A DNA stretch of 8,490 nt from Ilumatobacteraceae bacterium (GCA_016650435.1 JAENVT010000559.1:1-8490); one strand, 5' to 3'. Counted from the stretch's first letter, positions 1 to 6,857 are shown. Made by a program: numbers and translations. The notes: generated by a model from the letters alone, not told the origin.

Positions 1-22
1 CCCACGATGACTTTCCCGAGGC

Positions 23-35
23 GATCGGACCGATC
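23..35. repeat. 13-bp perfect palindrome in non-coding DNA
   Basis: GATCGG and CCGATC flank a single central A. It lies in the 161-bp gene-free left edge of the window. I see no promoter elements next to it that would make it a clear operator, and the gene it might control would lie outside the window. A palindrome this short in GC-rich DNA can arise by chance. Confidence 0.3.
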
Positions 36-107
36 AGAACAACGAGGCAGGGCGCCGGAATGCGTAGGGGTGTCTCGGCGGGCTCGGCGATTGCCTCAGG
101 CTAGGCC

Positions 108-162
108 ACGGAACTTTGTCGCTGTCGAGGCGCTCGGCGACATGCGAGCGACAAAGTTTCGT
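108..162 (-). terminator. Hairpin after the response-regulator stop, likely terminator without U-tract
   Basis: A 12-bp perfect inverted repeat, AACTTTGTCGCT (112-123) with AGCGACAAAGTT (147-158), is separated by 23 nt. After one mismatch (111/159) it continues for three more pairs (108-110 with 160-162). Read on the minus strand it starts at the TGA stop of the response regulator (164-162). The loop contains its own short CGAG/CTCG stem (126-129 with 133-136). No T-run follows, which is common for actinobacterial terminators, so this is probably the 3' end of that transcript. An RNA-stabilising 3' hairpin is the alternative. Confidence 0.55.
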
Positions 163-920
163 CAGGCTGGGACGAGTTCGCGACGATCGACTTCGGGGCG
201 AAGTACATCGTTGCTCAACCGGAATCCGACACCGCGAACGGTGTGGATGAAACGCAGCTCTGGTGCCCGCAGTTGCAGCTTGCGGCGCAGGTTCGACAGG
301 TGAACGTCGACCACGTGCGTGTCGCCAACCCAGTTCGGGCCCCACACCTCTTCGAGCAGTTGCGTGCGGGCGCAGACCTCGGAGGGCCGGCGGCACAGTT
401 GCTCGAACAGTGCGAACTCGATGCGGGTGACGGGGATGTCGTGGTTGCGAACGCGGATTTCCTTGCGACCGACATCGACGGTCAATGGACCGAGCGTGAT
501 GACCGAAGCATGGATCGGATCCCAACCTGAATGCAGCTGCCGTGGGCGGCGCAGCAGTGCCTGGCAGCGGGCGGCCAATTCGTCGGGGTTCACAGGTGTG
601 GACACCACGTCGTCGGCGCCGGCGCGCAAGGCACGAATACGCATGTTGTCGGCATCGGGGGGAGCAATGCCGACAACATACGAGTCCGTAAGTTCACGCA
701 TGGTGTCGAACAAGCTGCCGCCGTGCGGGCTGGGCAGCTGGAGATCGACCATGACTACATCAGGAGAGAACGAGGTGGCCAGCGTGAGGGCTGCTGGTCC
801 TTCTGTCGTGGCGCTGACAGAGAAGCCCCGAGTGCGCAACGCAGCCGAGGCAACGCGGCGCAGCATCGCGTCGGCGACTGCCAGCAGCACACGTGGTGCC
901 AGTTGTGCATCCGGTTCCAT
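162..920 (-). CDS. Orphan OmpR/PhoB-family response regulator with degenerate receiver
   Basis: A 252-aa DNA-binding regulator. An N-terminal receiver-like domain (about residues 9-125) is joined to a C-terminal winged helix (about 141-236). The wing and recognition helix are typical of the OmpR/PhoB family: the VTRIEFALFEQL segment, LLEEVWG, then VVDVHLSNLRRKL and a HTVRGVGFRL ending. By alignment with PhoB, the Asp that is normally phosphorylated is present (D59, in VMVDLQLP). The acidic Mg-binding pair is replaced by V15-A16, the conserved Thr/Ser by A86, and the conserved Lys by T108 (STPV instead of TKPF). It probably works without phosphorylation, as described for GlnR-like and other atypical regulators. 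No histidine kinase gene is in the window. I chose the ATG at 920 over one 17 codons upstream because GGAAG (934-930) sits 9 nt before it and homology starts just after. Target genes are unknown. Confidence 0.88.
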   Translation of the reverse strand: MEPDAQLAPRVLLAVADAMLRRVASAALRTRGFSVSATTEGPAALTLATSFSPDVVMVDLQLPSPHGGSLFDTMRELTDSYVVGIAPPDADNMRIRALRAGADDVVSTPVNPDELAARCQALLRRPRQLHSGWDPIHASVITLGPLTVDVGRKEIRVRNHDIPVTRIEFALFEQLCRRPSEVCARTQLLEEVWGPNWVGDTHVVDVHLSNLRRKLQLRAPELRFIHTVRGVGFRLSNDVLRPEVDRRELVPA

Positions 921-998
921 TGGTTCTATCTTCCGCCTCGTGATTTGTCGGTTAGTTCCCCGAAGATCCATTCCCTACAAAGGAGTTATCGGCAGGCG
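921..998. promoter_or_regulatory. Divergent intergenic region between response regulator and NUDIX-GNAT gene
   Basis: These 78 bp separate two divergently transcribed genes, so promoters for both should lie here or in the flanking coding ends. Visible ribosome sites are GGAAG at 934-930 (minus, 9 nt before ATG 920) and AAAGGAG at 979-985 (plus, 13 nt before ATG 999). I could not identify a convincing -35/-10 pair on either strand and saw no inverted repeat that would mark an autoregulatory site. Confidence 0.5.
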
Positions 999-1997
999 AT
1001 GTCCCAGCTGAAGGACGGATTTGAAAGATTCGACGAGGCGTCCAGGCTGCGGGAATCCGTCGCTCGCCGTCAGCCTGTCGACGCACGTGAGCGCGAGTCG
1101 ATCGAAAAGTTCCTGTCAGCATTCGATTCGCTGGCCGATCCGTTCAGCGAGCACGCCTCGCCAACACACGTGACCGCGTCCGCCATCGTCACCGGCGATG
1201 ACGGCGTCGTGCTGCACCTCCACAAGCGGCTGTCGATCTGGCTGCAACCTGGCGGTCACATCGACCCTGGGGAAATGCCGTGGGAGGCCGCGCTGCGTGA
1301 GGCGAGCGAAGAAACTGGGCTGCCCGTGACCGCAGGAGCACCACCCGACCGCCTGCTGCACGTCGACGTACATCCAGGTCCGCGGGGGCACACCCATCTC
1401 GACCTTCGCTATCACCTCACATCATCCTCGGTGATTCCAACTCCCGGTGCTGGCGAGAGTCAAGACGTTCGTTGGTTCTCGTGGCCGCAGGCGATTGCCG
1501 CCGCCGAACCTGGATTGGAAGGGGTGCTGCGGGCCAACCAACCTGGCCATCCGACGATCCGTCAAGCGGTCGCCGAAGACGCTGCAGCGTGCGCTCACGT
1601 CTATCGGCGGTCGAAGTCTTTCGGCCTGCCCGAGGTACCCGAGCCACACTCCGAAGCCGAAGTTGCCGCGTGGATTGCCGAGGTTGCCATCCCCACGATG
1701 GATGTCTGGGTCGCTGACCTCGATGGGGTAGTGGTCGGCCAAGTCATGCTGGCACCCGGCTGGCTTCACCATCTGTACATCGACCCGTCGTGGATGGGCC
1801 GCGGCCTGGGCGACCAGTTCATCGGGCTGGTCAGGCAGCGTCAACCGGGCGAGCTGCAGTTGTGGGCATTTCAGAGCAACGCCCGTGGCCGCCGGTTCTA
1901 CGAGCACCGTGGCTTCGCGGCGGTCGAATTCACCGATGGTGCCGGCAACGAGGAGCACTGGCCCGACGTCCGCTATCGAGCCGAACCGCTGGTCTGA
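999..1997 (+). CDS. NUDIX hydrolase fused to GNAT N-acetyltransferase
   Basis: A 332-aa two-domain cytoplasmic protein. Residues about 55-175 form a NUDIX hydrolase with a complete Nudix box at 86-108: G86, E92, R100-E101, E104-E105, G107 and a final Leu, matching GX5EX7REUXEEXGU. E104 and E105 should hold the catalytic metal. Residues about 185-330 are a GNAT acetyltransferase: IRQAVAEDA at its start, an acetyl-CoA pyrophosphate loop MGRGLG at 266-271 after the LYIDPSW strand, and a late RRFYEHRGF segment typical of the fold. NUDIX enzymes hydrolyse nucleoside diphosphates linked to another moiety; GNATs acetylate amines. Neither substrate can be read from the sequence. The open frame extends far upstream, but that part overlaps the opposite-strand regulator and has no family features. 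ATG 999, with AAAGGAG 13 nt before it, gives a normal NUDIX N-terminus. It ends 47 nt before the LacI ATG. Confidence 0.88.
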   Translation: MSQLKDGFERFDEASRLRESVARRQPVDARERESIEKFLSAFDSLADPFSEHASPTHVTASAIVTGDDGVVLHLHKRLSIWLQPGGHIDPGEMPWEAALREASEETGLPVTAGAPPDRLLHVDVHPGPRGHTHLDLRYHLTSSSVIPTPGAGESQDVRWFSWPQAIAAAEPGLEGVLRANQPGHPTIRQAVAEDAAACAHVYRRSKSFGLPEVPEPHSEAEVAAWIAEVAIPTMDVWVADLDGVVVGQVMLAPGWLHHLYIDPSWMGRGLGDQFIGLVRQRQPGELQLWAFQSNARGRRFYEHRGFAAVEFTDGAGNEEHWPDVRYRAEPLV

Positions 1998-2010
1998 CAG
2001 GAGACCTGGA

Positions 2011-2035
2011 GTGGAACAACGGCTACGATTTCCAC
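2011..2035. promoter_or_regulatory. Candidate operator GTGGAA-N13-TTCCAC upstream of the LacI gene
   Basis: A 6-bp perfect inverted repeat: GTGGAA at 2011-2016 and TTCCAC at 2030-2035. It lies between the NUDIX-GNAT stop (1997) and the LacI-type ATG (2045). The same half-sites with a 12-bp spacer occur at the importer promoter (8438-8461). A weak -10-like TACGAT (2024-2029) falls between the arms, so a bound repressor would block transcription here. No good -35 is present at the right distance. Autoregulation by the LacI-type protein is the simplest reading and is an inference. Confidence 0.5.
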
Positions 2036-2044
2036 ATCGCGACC

Positions 2045-3052
2045 ATGTCGGAAGTAGCCAAGCACGCGGGTGTGGGCATCGGCACGGTCTCGCGCGTGAT
2101 GAGCGGCAGCCCAAAGGTCAGCGACATCACGCGCACAAAGGTCCAGGCATCCGCCGAGCAACTCGGCTACCACCGGCCGCGAAAATCCAGCGCTGAACAG
2201 GGCAAGGGCGGCCGACTGGTTGGTGTGTTGGTGCCGTTCTTCGACGAGAAGTCGTCGTTCCAGCGAATCCGCGGCATTGTCTCACGATTGGCGCCGCATG
2301 GCTGCGAAGTGGTGTTGCACAACATCGAGTCACCAGCGCAGGCCAGGGCCAAATTGGTGGAACTTCCACGAAGTCTGATCTTCGACGGCCTGATCATCAT
2401 TTCCTTGCCGCTGATCGGCGACGAAGGTGAACGTCTCGTCAATGCCAAATTCCCGACGGTGCTCGTCGATACGTCGTACCCGGGCCTTCCGAGCGTGTGC
2501 ATCGATGACCGAGAGGGTGGGGCGTTGGCAACCCGCCACCTCATCGCCCTCGGTCACAAACGCATTGCCTTCGTCAGCGAGCCTCCGCACAATGCCTTCG
2601 GATTCATCGCTGGGGCTCGGCGCGAAGAGGGCTTCCGTTCGACGATGGCCGAGGCCGGGCTGCACGTGCCGGCATCGCTGGTTCGCTACGGCGCCTACCT
2701 GCATTCAGCGGCCAGGCAGATGGCAATCGAGCTGTTGTCACTACCCGATCGCCCGACGGCGATCGTCGCGGCCAGCGACGTGCAGGCCGTAGGCTGTTTG
2801 GAAGCGGCGACGCATTTGGGTATCAATGTGCCGGACGAGTTGTCGGTGGTTGGATATGACGACATCGATCTGGCCGGCCTGATGGGCCTGTCCACGGTGC
2901 GCCAGCCACTGATCTACTCCGGTGAACGAGGCGCAGATCTCGTGCTCGAAGCGCTGTCGATGCGCAATCGCCAACCGAATACCGAGATGTTGGAACTAGA
3001 ACTTGTCGTACGGGCAACTACGGCAGCCGTGAAACGAAGGGGATCACGATGA
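2045..3052 (+). CDS. aglR: LacI-family transcriptional regulator of the alpha-glucoside locus
   Basis: A 335-aa sugar-responsive DNA-binding repressor of normal LacI-family length. The N-terminal helix-turn-helix covers about residues 1-45 (SEVAKHAGVGIGTVSRV). The periplasmic-binding-protein-like sensor domain runs from about 57 (RLVGVLVPFF) to 325, with familiar landmarks: GALATRHLIALGHKRIAFV, ASDVQAVG, VPDELSVVGYDDIDLA and STVRQP. Compared with LacI, the hinge helix is abnormal: the position of the intercalating Leu56 is Glu51 and the usual A-R-x-L pattern is absent. The ATG at 2045 has no clear ribosome site. In-frame ATC at 2036 would give a start matching the family's MAT-I/M-x-x-VAK consensus better. 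Its stop overlaps the GH13 start (ATGA), so it is translationally coupled with the alpha-glucosidase, which points to an alpha-glucoside effector. The symbol rests on context only. Confidence 0.9.
   Translation: MSEVAKHAGVGIGTVSRVMSGSPKVSDITRTKVQASAEQLGYHRPRKSSAEQGKGGRLVGVLVPFFDEKSSFQRIRGIVSRLAPHGCEVVLHNIESPAQARAKLVELPRSLIFDGLIIISLPLIGDEGERLVNAKFPTVLVDTSYPGLPSVCIDDREGGALATRHLIALGHKRIAFVSEPPHNAFGFIAGARREEGFRSTMAEAGLHVPASLVRYGAYLHSAARQMAIELLSLPDRPTAIVAASDVQAVGCLEAATHLGINVPDELSVVGYDDIDLAGLMGLSTVRQPLIYSGERGADLVLEALSMRNRQPNTEMLELELVVRATTAAVKRRGSR
2357..2369. repeat. Intragenic GTGGAA-C-TTCCAC palindrome
   Basis: The two half-sites of the proposed operator occur here with a single base between them, forming a 13-bp perfect palindrome. 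It is inside the coding sequence of the LacI-type regulator, about 310 bp downstream of its start. The spacing differs from the two upstream sites, so it may be a coincidence of the codons used or an auxiliary site. Confidence 0.3.
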
Positions 3053-4755
3053 GCAACTCCGAAACCTCGAGCAAGCCGGGAACCAAACTGTGGTGGGAAG
3101 ACGCCGTTGTCTACCAGCTCTACCCGCGATCGTTCGCCGACAGCAACGGCGATGGCATCGGCGACTTCGAGGGAATCCGTAGTCATCTCGACCATCTGCG
3201 TGACTTGGGCGTCGACGCCATCTGGTTGTCACCGTGCTTCCCGTCGCCGCAGGCAGACCACGGCTACGACGTCGCCGACTACTTCGACATCGAGCCCGAC
3301 TACGGCACGCTCGCCGACTTCGATCGCACACTGCAAGAAGCAAAAGATCGCGGTATCCGCATCATGCTCGACATCGTGCCGAACCACTGCAGCTCGGACC
3401 ATGCTTGGTTCCAGGCCGCGCTGAAAGCTGGTCCCGGCTCGCCGGAGCGAGCCCGATATTGGTTCAAGGACGGCACGGGTCCCAATGGCGATGAACCGCC
3501 CAACAACTGGCGGGCCATCTTCGGTGGGCCGGCCTGGACGCGCGTCACCGAGGCCGATGGATCGCCTGGACAGTGGTACGAGCACACCTTCACGCCAGGG
3601 CAGCCCGACTTCAACTGGTACAACCAAGACGTCATCGACTACTTCGATCGGATGTTGACCTTCTGGTTCGACCGCGGGGTCGAGGGTATTCGCGTCGACG
3701 CAGTGCCCGTGCTCGGCAAGCACCCCGACATGCCCGACTCACCGCCGTCGCCCCCCGGCCTGACCGACGCTCAGGCGTGGGGCTTCAACATCTACGGGCA
3801 CTTCTATCCGTCCGCCCACGACGTGTGGAAGCACTGGCGGAAGGTGATAGATCAATACGAGGTCGATCATCCGGGCAGGCACCTCGTCACGATCAGCGAG
3901 TCGTACGGTACGCCAGAACAAACAACCTCGTTTCTAAAGGGTGACGAGTTCCATCAGAGCTTCGCCTTCGAGCTGATGTTGATCACCTGGCAGGCCAAGC
4001 CAATGCGCGATGCCATCGCCGGTTCGCTCGACATGCTCGACTCGGTTGGCGGGGCCCCGGCGTGGACATTGAACAACCACGACACACAACGCATCGTGAC
4101 TCGCCTCGGTCGACTCAACGCCAACGATCCCGCGGCCTGGACTGGCAACAACCTCGTCTACGTCGATGCACCGATCGACCTCGAATTGGGTCGCCGCAGG
4201 GCGCGCGCCGCGATCACCCTGACAGCTGCCTTGCCCGGTGCGTTGTACCTGTACGAGGGCGAGGAGATGGGTCTCGAGGAGTATCTCGACATGCCCGGCG
4301 AGGCCCGCGAGGATCCGCTGTTCATCCGCTCCAACGGCAACGAGCTCGGGCGGGATGGCTGCCGGGTTCCGCTTCCGTGGACGACCGAGCCGACGACCAA
4401 CTTCGGATTCTCACCCGTCGCCATCAAGCCATGGCTGCCGCAACCGGCGGATTGGGGAGAGCATTCAGTCGAGCGCGAGGCTGCGGAACCCAGCTCGATG
4501 CTGGCCTGGTACCGAACGTTGCTGGCCCACCGACCACTGCTGTCGGGCGGTCTGAAGTGGGTCGACCTCGATCTGCCGGAAACCCTTGCGTTCGAGCGCG
4601 ATGGCGTGTTGATCGTCACCAACGTTGGTGCCGACGCTGTAGAGCTGCCAGCGGCAGTAGTCGACGGACGCAGCGTGATTCTGGCCACTCAGCCAGACAC
4701 GACGACGACCCATCTGCCTTCGGACACCTGCGTGTGGTTGTCGCCCGCCCACTGA
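3049..4755 (+). CDS. aglA: GH13 alpha-glucosidase (AglA-like), cytoplasmic
   Basis: A 568-aa glycoside hydrolase family 13 enzyme, full length for bacterial alpha-glucosidases, with no signal peptide. All catalytic landmarks are visible: the divalent-cation loop DSNGDGIGD (31-39), region I DIVPNH (108-113), QPDFNW (185-190), region II GIRVDAV with nucleophile D217, region III with acid/base E284 (ISES), and region IV NNHD with transition-state stabiliser D345. The (beta/alpha)8 barrel is followed by a C-terminal beta domain (about 485-568). The residue after the nucleophile is Ala, not the Val typical of oligo-1,6-glucosidases, so alpha-1,4 linkages (maltose, short maltodextrins) are favoured. 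A sucrose- or trehalose-splitting enzyme of the same group cannot be excluded. It starts inside the LacI stop (ATGA overlap) with GAAGGGG 6 nt upstream. Together with the convergent importer it would form an uptake-and-cleavage system. Confidence 0.93.
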   Translation: MSNSETSSKPGTKLWWEDAVVYQLYPRSFADSNGDGIGDFEGIRSHLDHLRDLGVDAIWLSPCFPSPQADHGYDVADYFDIEPDYGTLADFDRTLQEAKDRGIRIMLDIVPNHCSSDHAWFQAALKAGPGSPERARYWFKDGTGPNGDEPPNNWRAIFGGPAWTRVTEADGSPGQWYEHTFTPGQPDFNWYNQDVIDYFDRMLTFWFDRGVEGIRVDAVPVLGKHPDMPDSPPSPPGLTDAQAWGFNIYGHFYPSAHDVWKHWRKVIDQYEVDHPGRHLVTISESYGTPEQTTSFLKGDEFHQSFAFELMLITWQAKPMRDAIAGSLDMLDSVGGAPAWTLNNHDTQRIVTRLGRLNANDPAAWTGNNLVYVDAPIDLELGRRRARAAITLTAALPGALYLYEGEEMGLEEYLDMPGEAREDPLFIRSNGNELGRDGCRVPLPWTTEPTTNFGFSPVAIKPWLPQPADWGEHSVEREAAEPSSMLAWYRTLLAHRPLLSGGLKWVDLDLPETLAFERDGVLIVTNVGADAVELPAAVVDGRSVILATQPDTTTTHLPSDTCVWLSPAH

Positions 4756-4781
4756 GAATCAGCGAGTCGACGAGGGCTCAG

Positions 4782-5744
4782 CTATCCCTTGACAGATCCT
4801 GCGAGCAGGCCGCGCACGAAGTATCTCTGCAACGAGAAGAACACCACAAGGGGCAGCACCATCGATATGAACGCCGCTGCGGTGAGCAGGTGCCATGACT
4901 GGCCGCGCGAGCCCGATACCTCCACGAGCTTGGCGATCAGTGGCAGGTTCCTGGAGCCGCCGAAGATGCGGCCGATCAGCAGATCGTTCCAGATGTAGAC
5001 GAACTGGAAGATGCACAACGACGCAATCGCTGGCACGGACAGCGGCACGATGAGCTTGCGGAAGATGTCGAGATGGCTGGCGCCATCAACGCGCGCCGCC
5101 TCGATGATCTCGCGCGGCAGCGAGGAGACGAAGTTCTTCAAGATGAAGATGCAGAACGGCATCCCGAAGCACGTGTGGGCGATCCAGATGGGAATCACCG
5201 AGTCCTTCAAGTTGAGGTCGGGGAAGATCGTGAAGGTGCCGATGTGCGCCCCGCCGTTGAAGAGCCGGCTGAGTGTCACCAGCGACATCTGCAGCGGCAC
5301 GACGAGCATGGCGATGACCGCAACGAACAGCCAATCGCGCCCTTTGAACTGCATCCACGAGAACGCGTATGCAGCCAACAGGGCGATGCCGACCGAGATG
5401 ATCGTGGCCGGCACCGTGATGCGAATGGAGTTGAGGAAGAAGTGCGACAGGTTGTCGCCGCCATTGCTGCTTCCGAGGACGCTCTTGTAGTTCTGCAACG
5501 TGAAGTGCGGATTCCACAGGAACGTCCACCAGCCAGTCGTCTTGACGGCGATCTCCGACCGGAACGACGACACGAACACGCCGAAGGTCGGGATCGTCCA
5601 CAGGAAGACCAGAATGTAGACAACCTTGCGGCCGGTCTTGCTCGACAGCGCCGCGCTGGCGGATCGCCCCACCGGCTCGTCGAAAGCGGGCGGCGGCGGG
5701 TTGGTGGCGATGTCGCCAGTGGGGGTCAGTTCAGCAACGCTCAT
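4782..5744 (-). CDS. aglG: ABC sugar transporter permease, MalG/AglG type
   Basis: A 320-aa integral membrane protein and one half of the importer's translocation channel. The N-terminus (1-40) is a Pro/Ala-rich cytoplasmic tail. Six hydrophobic segments follow, near residues 41-60, 108-128, 137-157, 183-203, 235-255 and 286-306. The cytoplasmic EAA loop is clear, with EAARVDG at 215-221 followed by IFRKLIVPLSVP; this docks onto the ATPase. The YFVRGLLAGSVKG ending is typical of MalG-like permeases of the carbohydrate uptake (CUT1) family. Its start overlaps the stop of the other permease by 4 nt (ATGA), so translation should be coupled. It is the last gene of the operon and ends 26 bp from the convergent GH13 gene. 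No ATPase gene follows. The Agl assignment rests on the neighbouring binding protein and glucosidase. Confidence 0.92.
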   Translation of the reverse strand: MSVAELTPTGDIATNPPPPAFDEPVGRSASAALSSKTGRKVVYILVFLWTIPTFGVFVSSFRSEIAVKTTGWWTFLWNPHFTLQNYKSVLGSSNGGDNLSHFFLNSIRITVPATIISVGIALLAAYAFSWMQFKGRDWLFVAVIAMLVVPLQMSLVTLSRLFNGGAHIGTFTIFPDLNLKDSVIPIWIAHTCFGMPFCIFILKNFVSSLPREIIEAARVDGASHLDIFRKLIVPLSVPAIASLCIFQFVYIWNDLLIGRIFGGSRNLPLIAKLVEVSGSRGQSWHLLTAAAFISMVLPLVVFFSLQRYFVRGLLAGSVKG

Positions 5745-6769
5745 GCGCCCATCAGCTCCTCTGCCCGCCGCTGCGAGCGACGATTGATAATGACGACTGG
5801 AATCACCAAGATGAAGATCAGCACCGCCATCGACGACCCGAGACCCTCGCGGTTCTGCAGGTAGACGGTGTTGTAGAAATCGTTGGCCAGTGTGCTGGTA
5901 CCGAAGTTGCCGCCTGTCATCGCGGCCACGACGTCGTATGCCTTGAGCGCGGCGATCGTGGTGAGTGTTGCGACGGTGACGATGGTTGCCCTGATGTACG
6001 GCAACGTCACTTTGTAGAACACCTGCCGGTTGGTGGCCCCGTCGACCCTGGCTGCCTCGATCAACGAGTCGGGCACACCTTTGATGGCCGCAGACAAGAT
6101 GACGGTGGAGATACCCGCCGACGCCCAGATGAACACGACGATCAACAAGAAGGTGTTGAAGCCCGGCGCGGTGGCGGGAGGATTGATGCCGCCGAGGCCA
6201 CGCTCCAGCAGCCAGAGCTGGTCACCGTTGCCACCCATGCTGGACGGCAAGCCCGGAATCGACTTGGTGATCTGGTTGAGCAGGCCGACCTTGAACGGCG
6301 GGCTGGCGTACACGAAGCGCCAGATGATGCCGGCGCCGGCCAACGAGATGGCTGCTGGGATGAACACCAGCGACTTGGCAACCTTCTCGCCCTTCATGCC
6401 GTCGGCGAATCGGGCGATCGACAGCGCCAGCACGGTGGTCGCTGCGGTGCCGACCACCACCCACGTCAAGTTGTTGATGACGGTCAGCCGGGTGTCTTTG
6501 CGGGAGAAGATCTCGCTGTAGTTCGCGAACCACTTGAACTGCGGGATCGTCTTGTCGACGAAGAAGCTCTTGTAGATCGTCTTGCAGGCGGGAACCAGCA
6601 AGCCGATGAACGTGACGAACAGCGCCGGAAGCAAGAAGACCGTCACCTTGCCGCGCTCTTTCCATCGGCCTGGCAAGACCGACGCCAATGCATAGAACAG
6701 AAGGAGGGCGAGAATGAGAACCCCCAGCCCGATGACGACTGTTACAAGCGTGTTGAACAGATCCCGCAT
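5741..6769 (-). CDS. aglF: ABC sugar transporter permease, MalF/AglF type
   Basis: A 342-aa integral membrane protein, partner of the downstream permease. An extra N-terminal membrane segment (about 8-32) precedes the conserved core, as I recall for AglF-type permeases. Further hydrophobic segments lie near 42-62, 101-119, 133-153, 205-226, 262-282 and 312-328. The EAA loop reads EAARVDG at 238-244 followed by QVFYKVTLPYIRA, the contact site for the ATPase. A Gly/Pro-rich loop (about 170-203, including GLPSSMGGNG) probably faces outside. The start ATG is preceded by a GGGGG tract about 9 nt upstream, a modest ribosome site. It lies 124 bp downstream of the binding-protein gene, beyond a hairpin, and overlaps the next permease by 4 nt. 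Confidence 0.92.
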   Translation of the reverse strand: MRDLFNTLVTVVIGLGVLILALLLFYALASVLPGRWKERGKVTVFLLPALFVTFIGLLVPACKTIYKSFFVDKTIPQFKWFANYSEIFSRKDTRLTVINNLTWVVVGTAATTVLALSIARFADGMKGEKVAKSLVFIPAAISLAGAGIIWRFVYASPPFKVGLLNQITKSIPGLPSSMGGNGDQLWLLERGLGGINPPATAPGFNTFLLIVVFIWASAGISTVILSAAIKGVPDSLIEAARVDGATNRQVFYKVTLPYIRATIVTVATLTTIAALKAYDVVAAMTGGNFGTSTLANDFYNTVYLQNREGLGSSMAVLIFILVIPVVIINRRSQRRAEELMGA

Positions 6770-6827
6770 GAGCGGCTACCCCCAGTTGTAGTGCTGACCT
6801 TGCTGACTGTCTTCCCCAAAACACGGA

Positions 6828-6857
6828 TGCCTGCAGATCCCGGAGGACCTGCAGGCA
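6828..6857 (-). terminator. Hairpin between binding-protein and permease genes
   Basis: A 9-bp perfect stem, TGCCTGCAG (6828-6836) with CTGCAGGCA (6849-6857), with a 12-nt loop that can add three more pairs around a CGGA tetraloop. On the minus strand it is followed by TCCGTGTTTTGG, so a short U-run lies about 6 nt after the stem. It sits in the 124-bp spacer after the substrate-binding-protein stop. Partial terminators or RNA-stabilising hairpins here are common in CUT1 operons and keep binding protein in excess over permeases. That this one does so is an inference. Confidence 0.55.

Noticed and set aside
1..161. Partial gene at the left edge
   Set aside because: No open frame here shows a ribosome site, codon pattern or motif that separates it from background.
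531..998. The 156-codon open upstream extension of the NUDIX-GNAT frame
   Set aside because: It lies opposite the response-regulator gene, shows no family motif, and ATG 999 with a ribosome site gives a normal NUDIX N-terminus.
1790..2044. Upstream extension of the LacI-type frame into the GNAT domain
   Set aside because: It is an out-of-frame shadow of the acetyltransferase coding sequence, and the LacI family begins directly at the helix-turn-helix.
2011..2196. A 62-codon GTG-started frame with a good AGGAG site
   Set aside because: Its product is Arg/His-rich with no recognisable domain and overlaps the LacI helix-turn-helix in another frame; I treat it as a shadow and mention it only for the start question.
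4752..4781. CTGAG/CTCAG inverted repeat as a bidirectional terminator
   Set aside because: Only 5 bp of stem with a 20-nt loop and no T-run; too weak to call.
5073..5864. Long plus-strand frame across the permease genes (263 codons)
   Set aside because: The minus-strand permease has clear membrane segments and an EAA loop; the plus-strand product is a charged, low-information shadow typical of GC-rich DNA.
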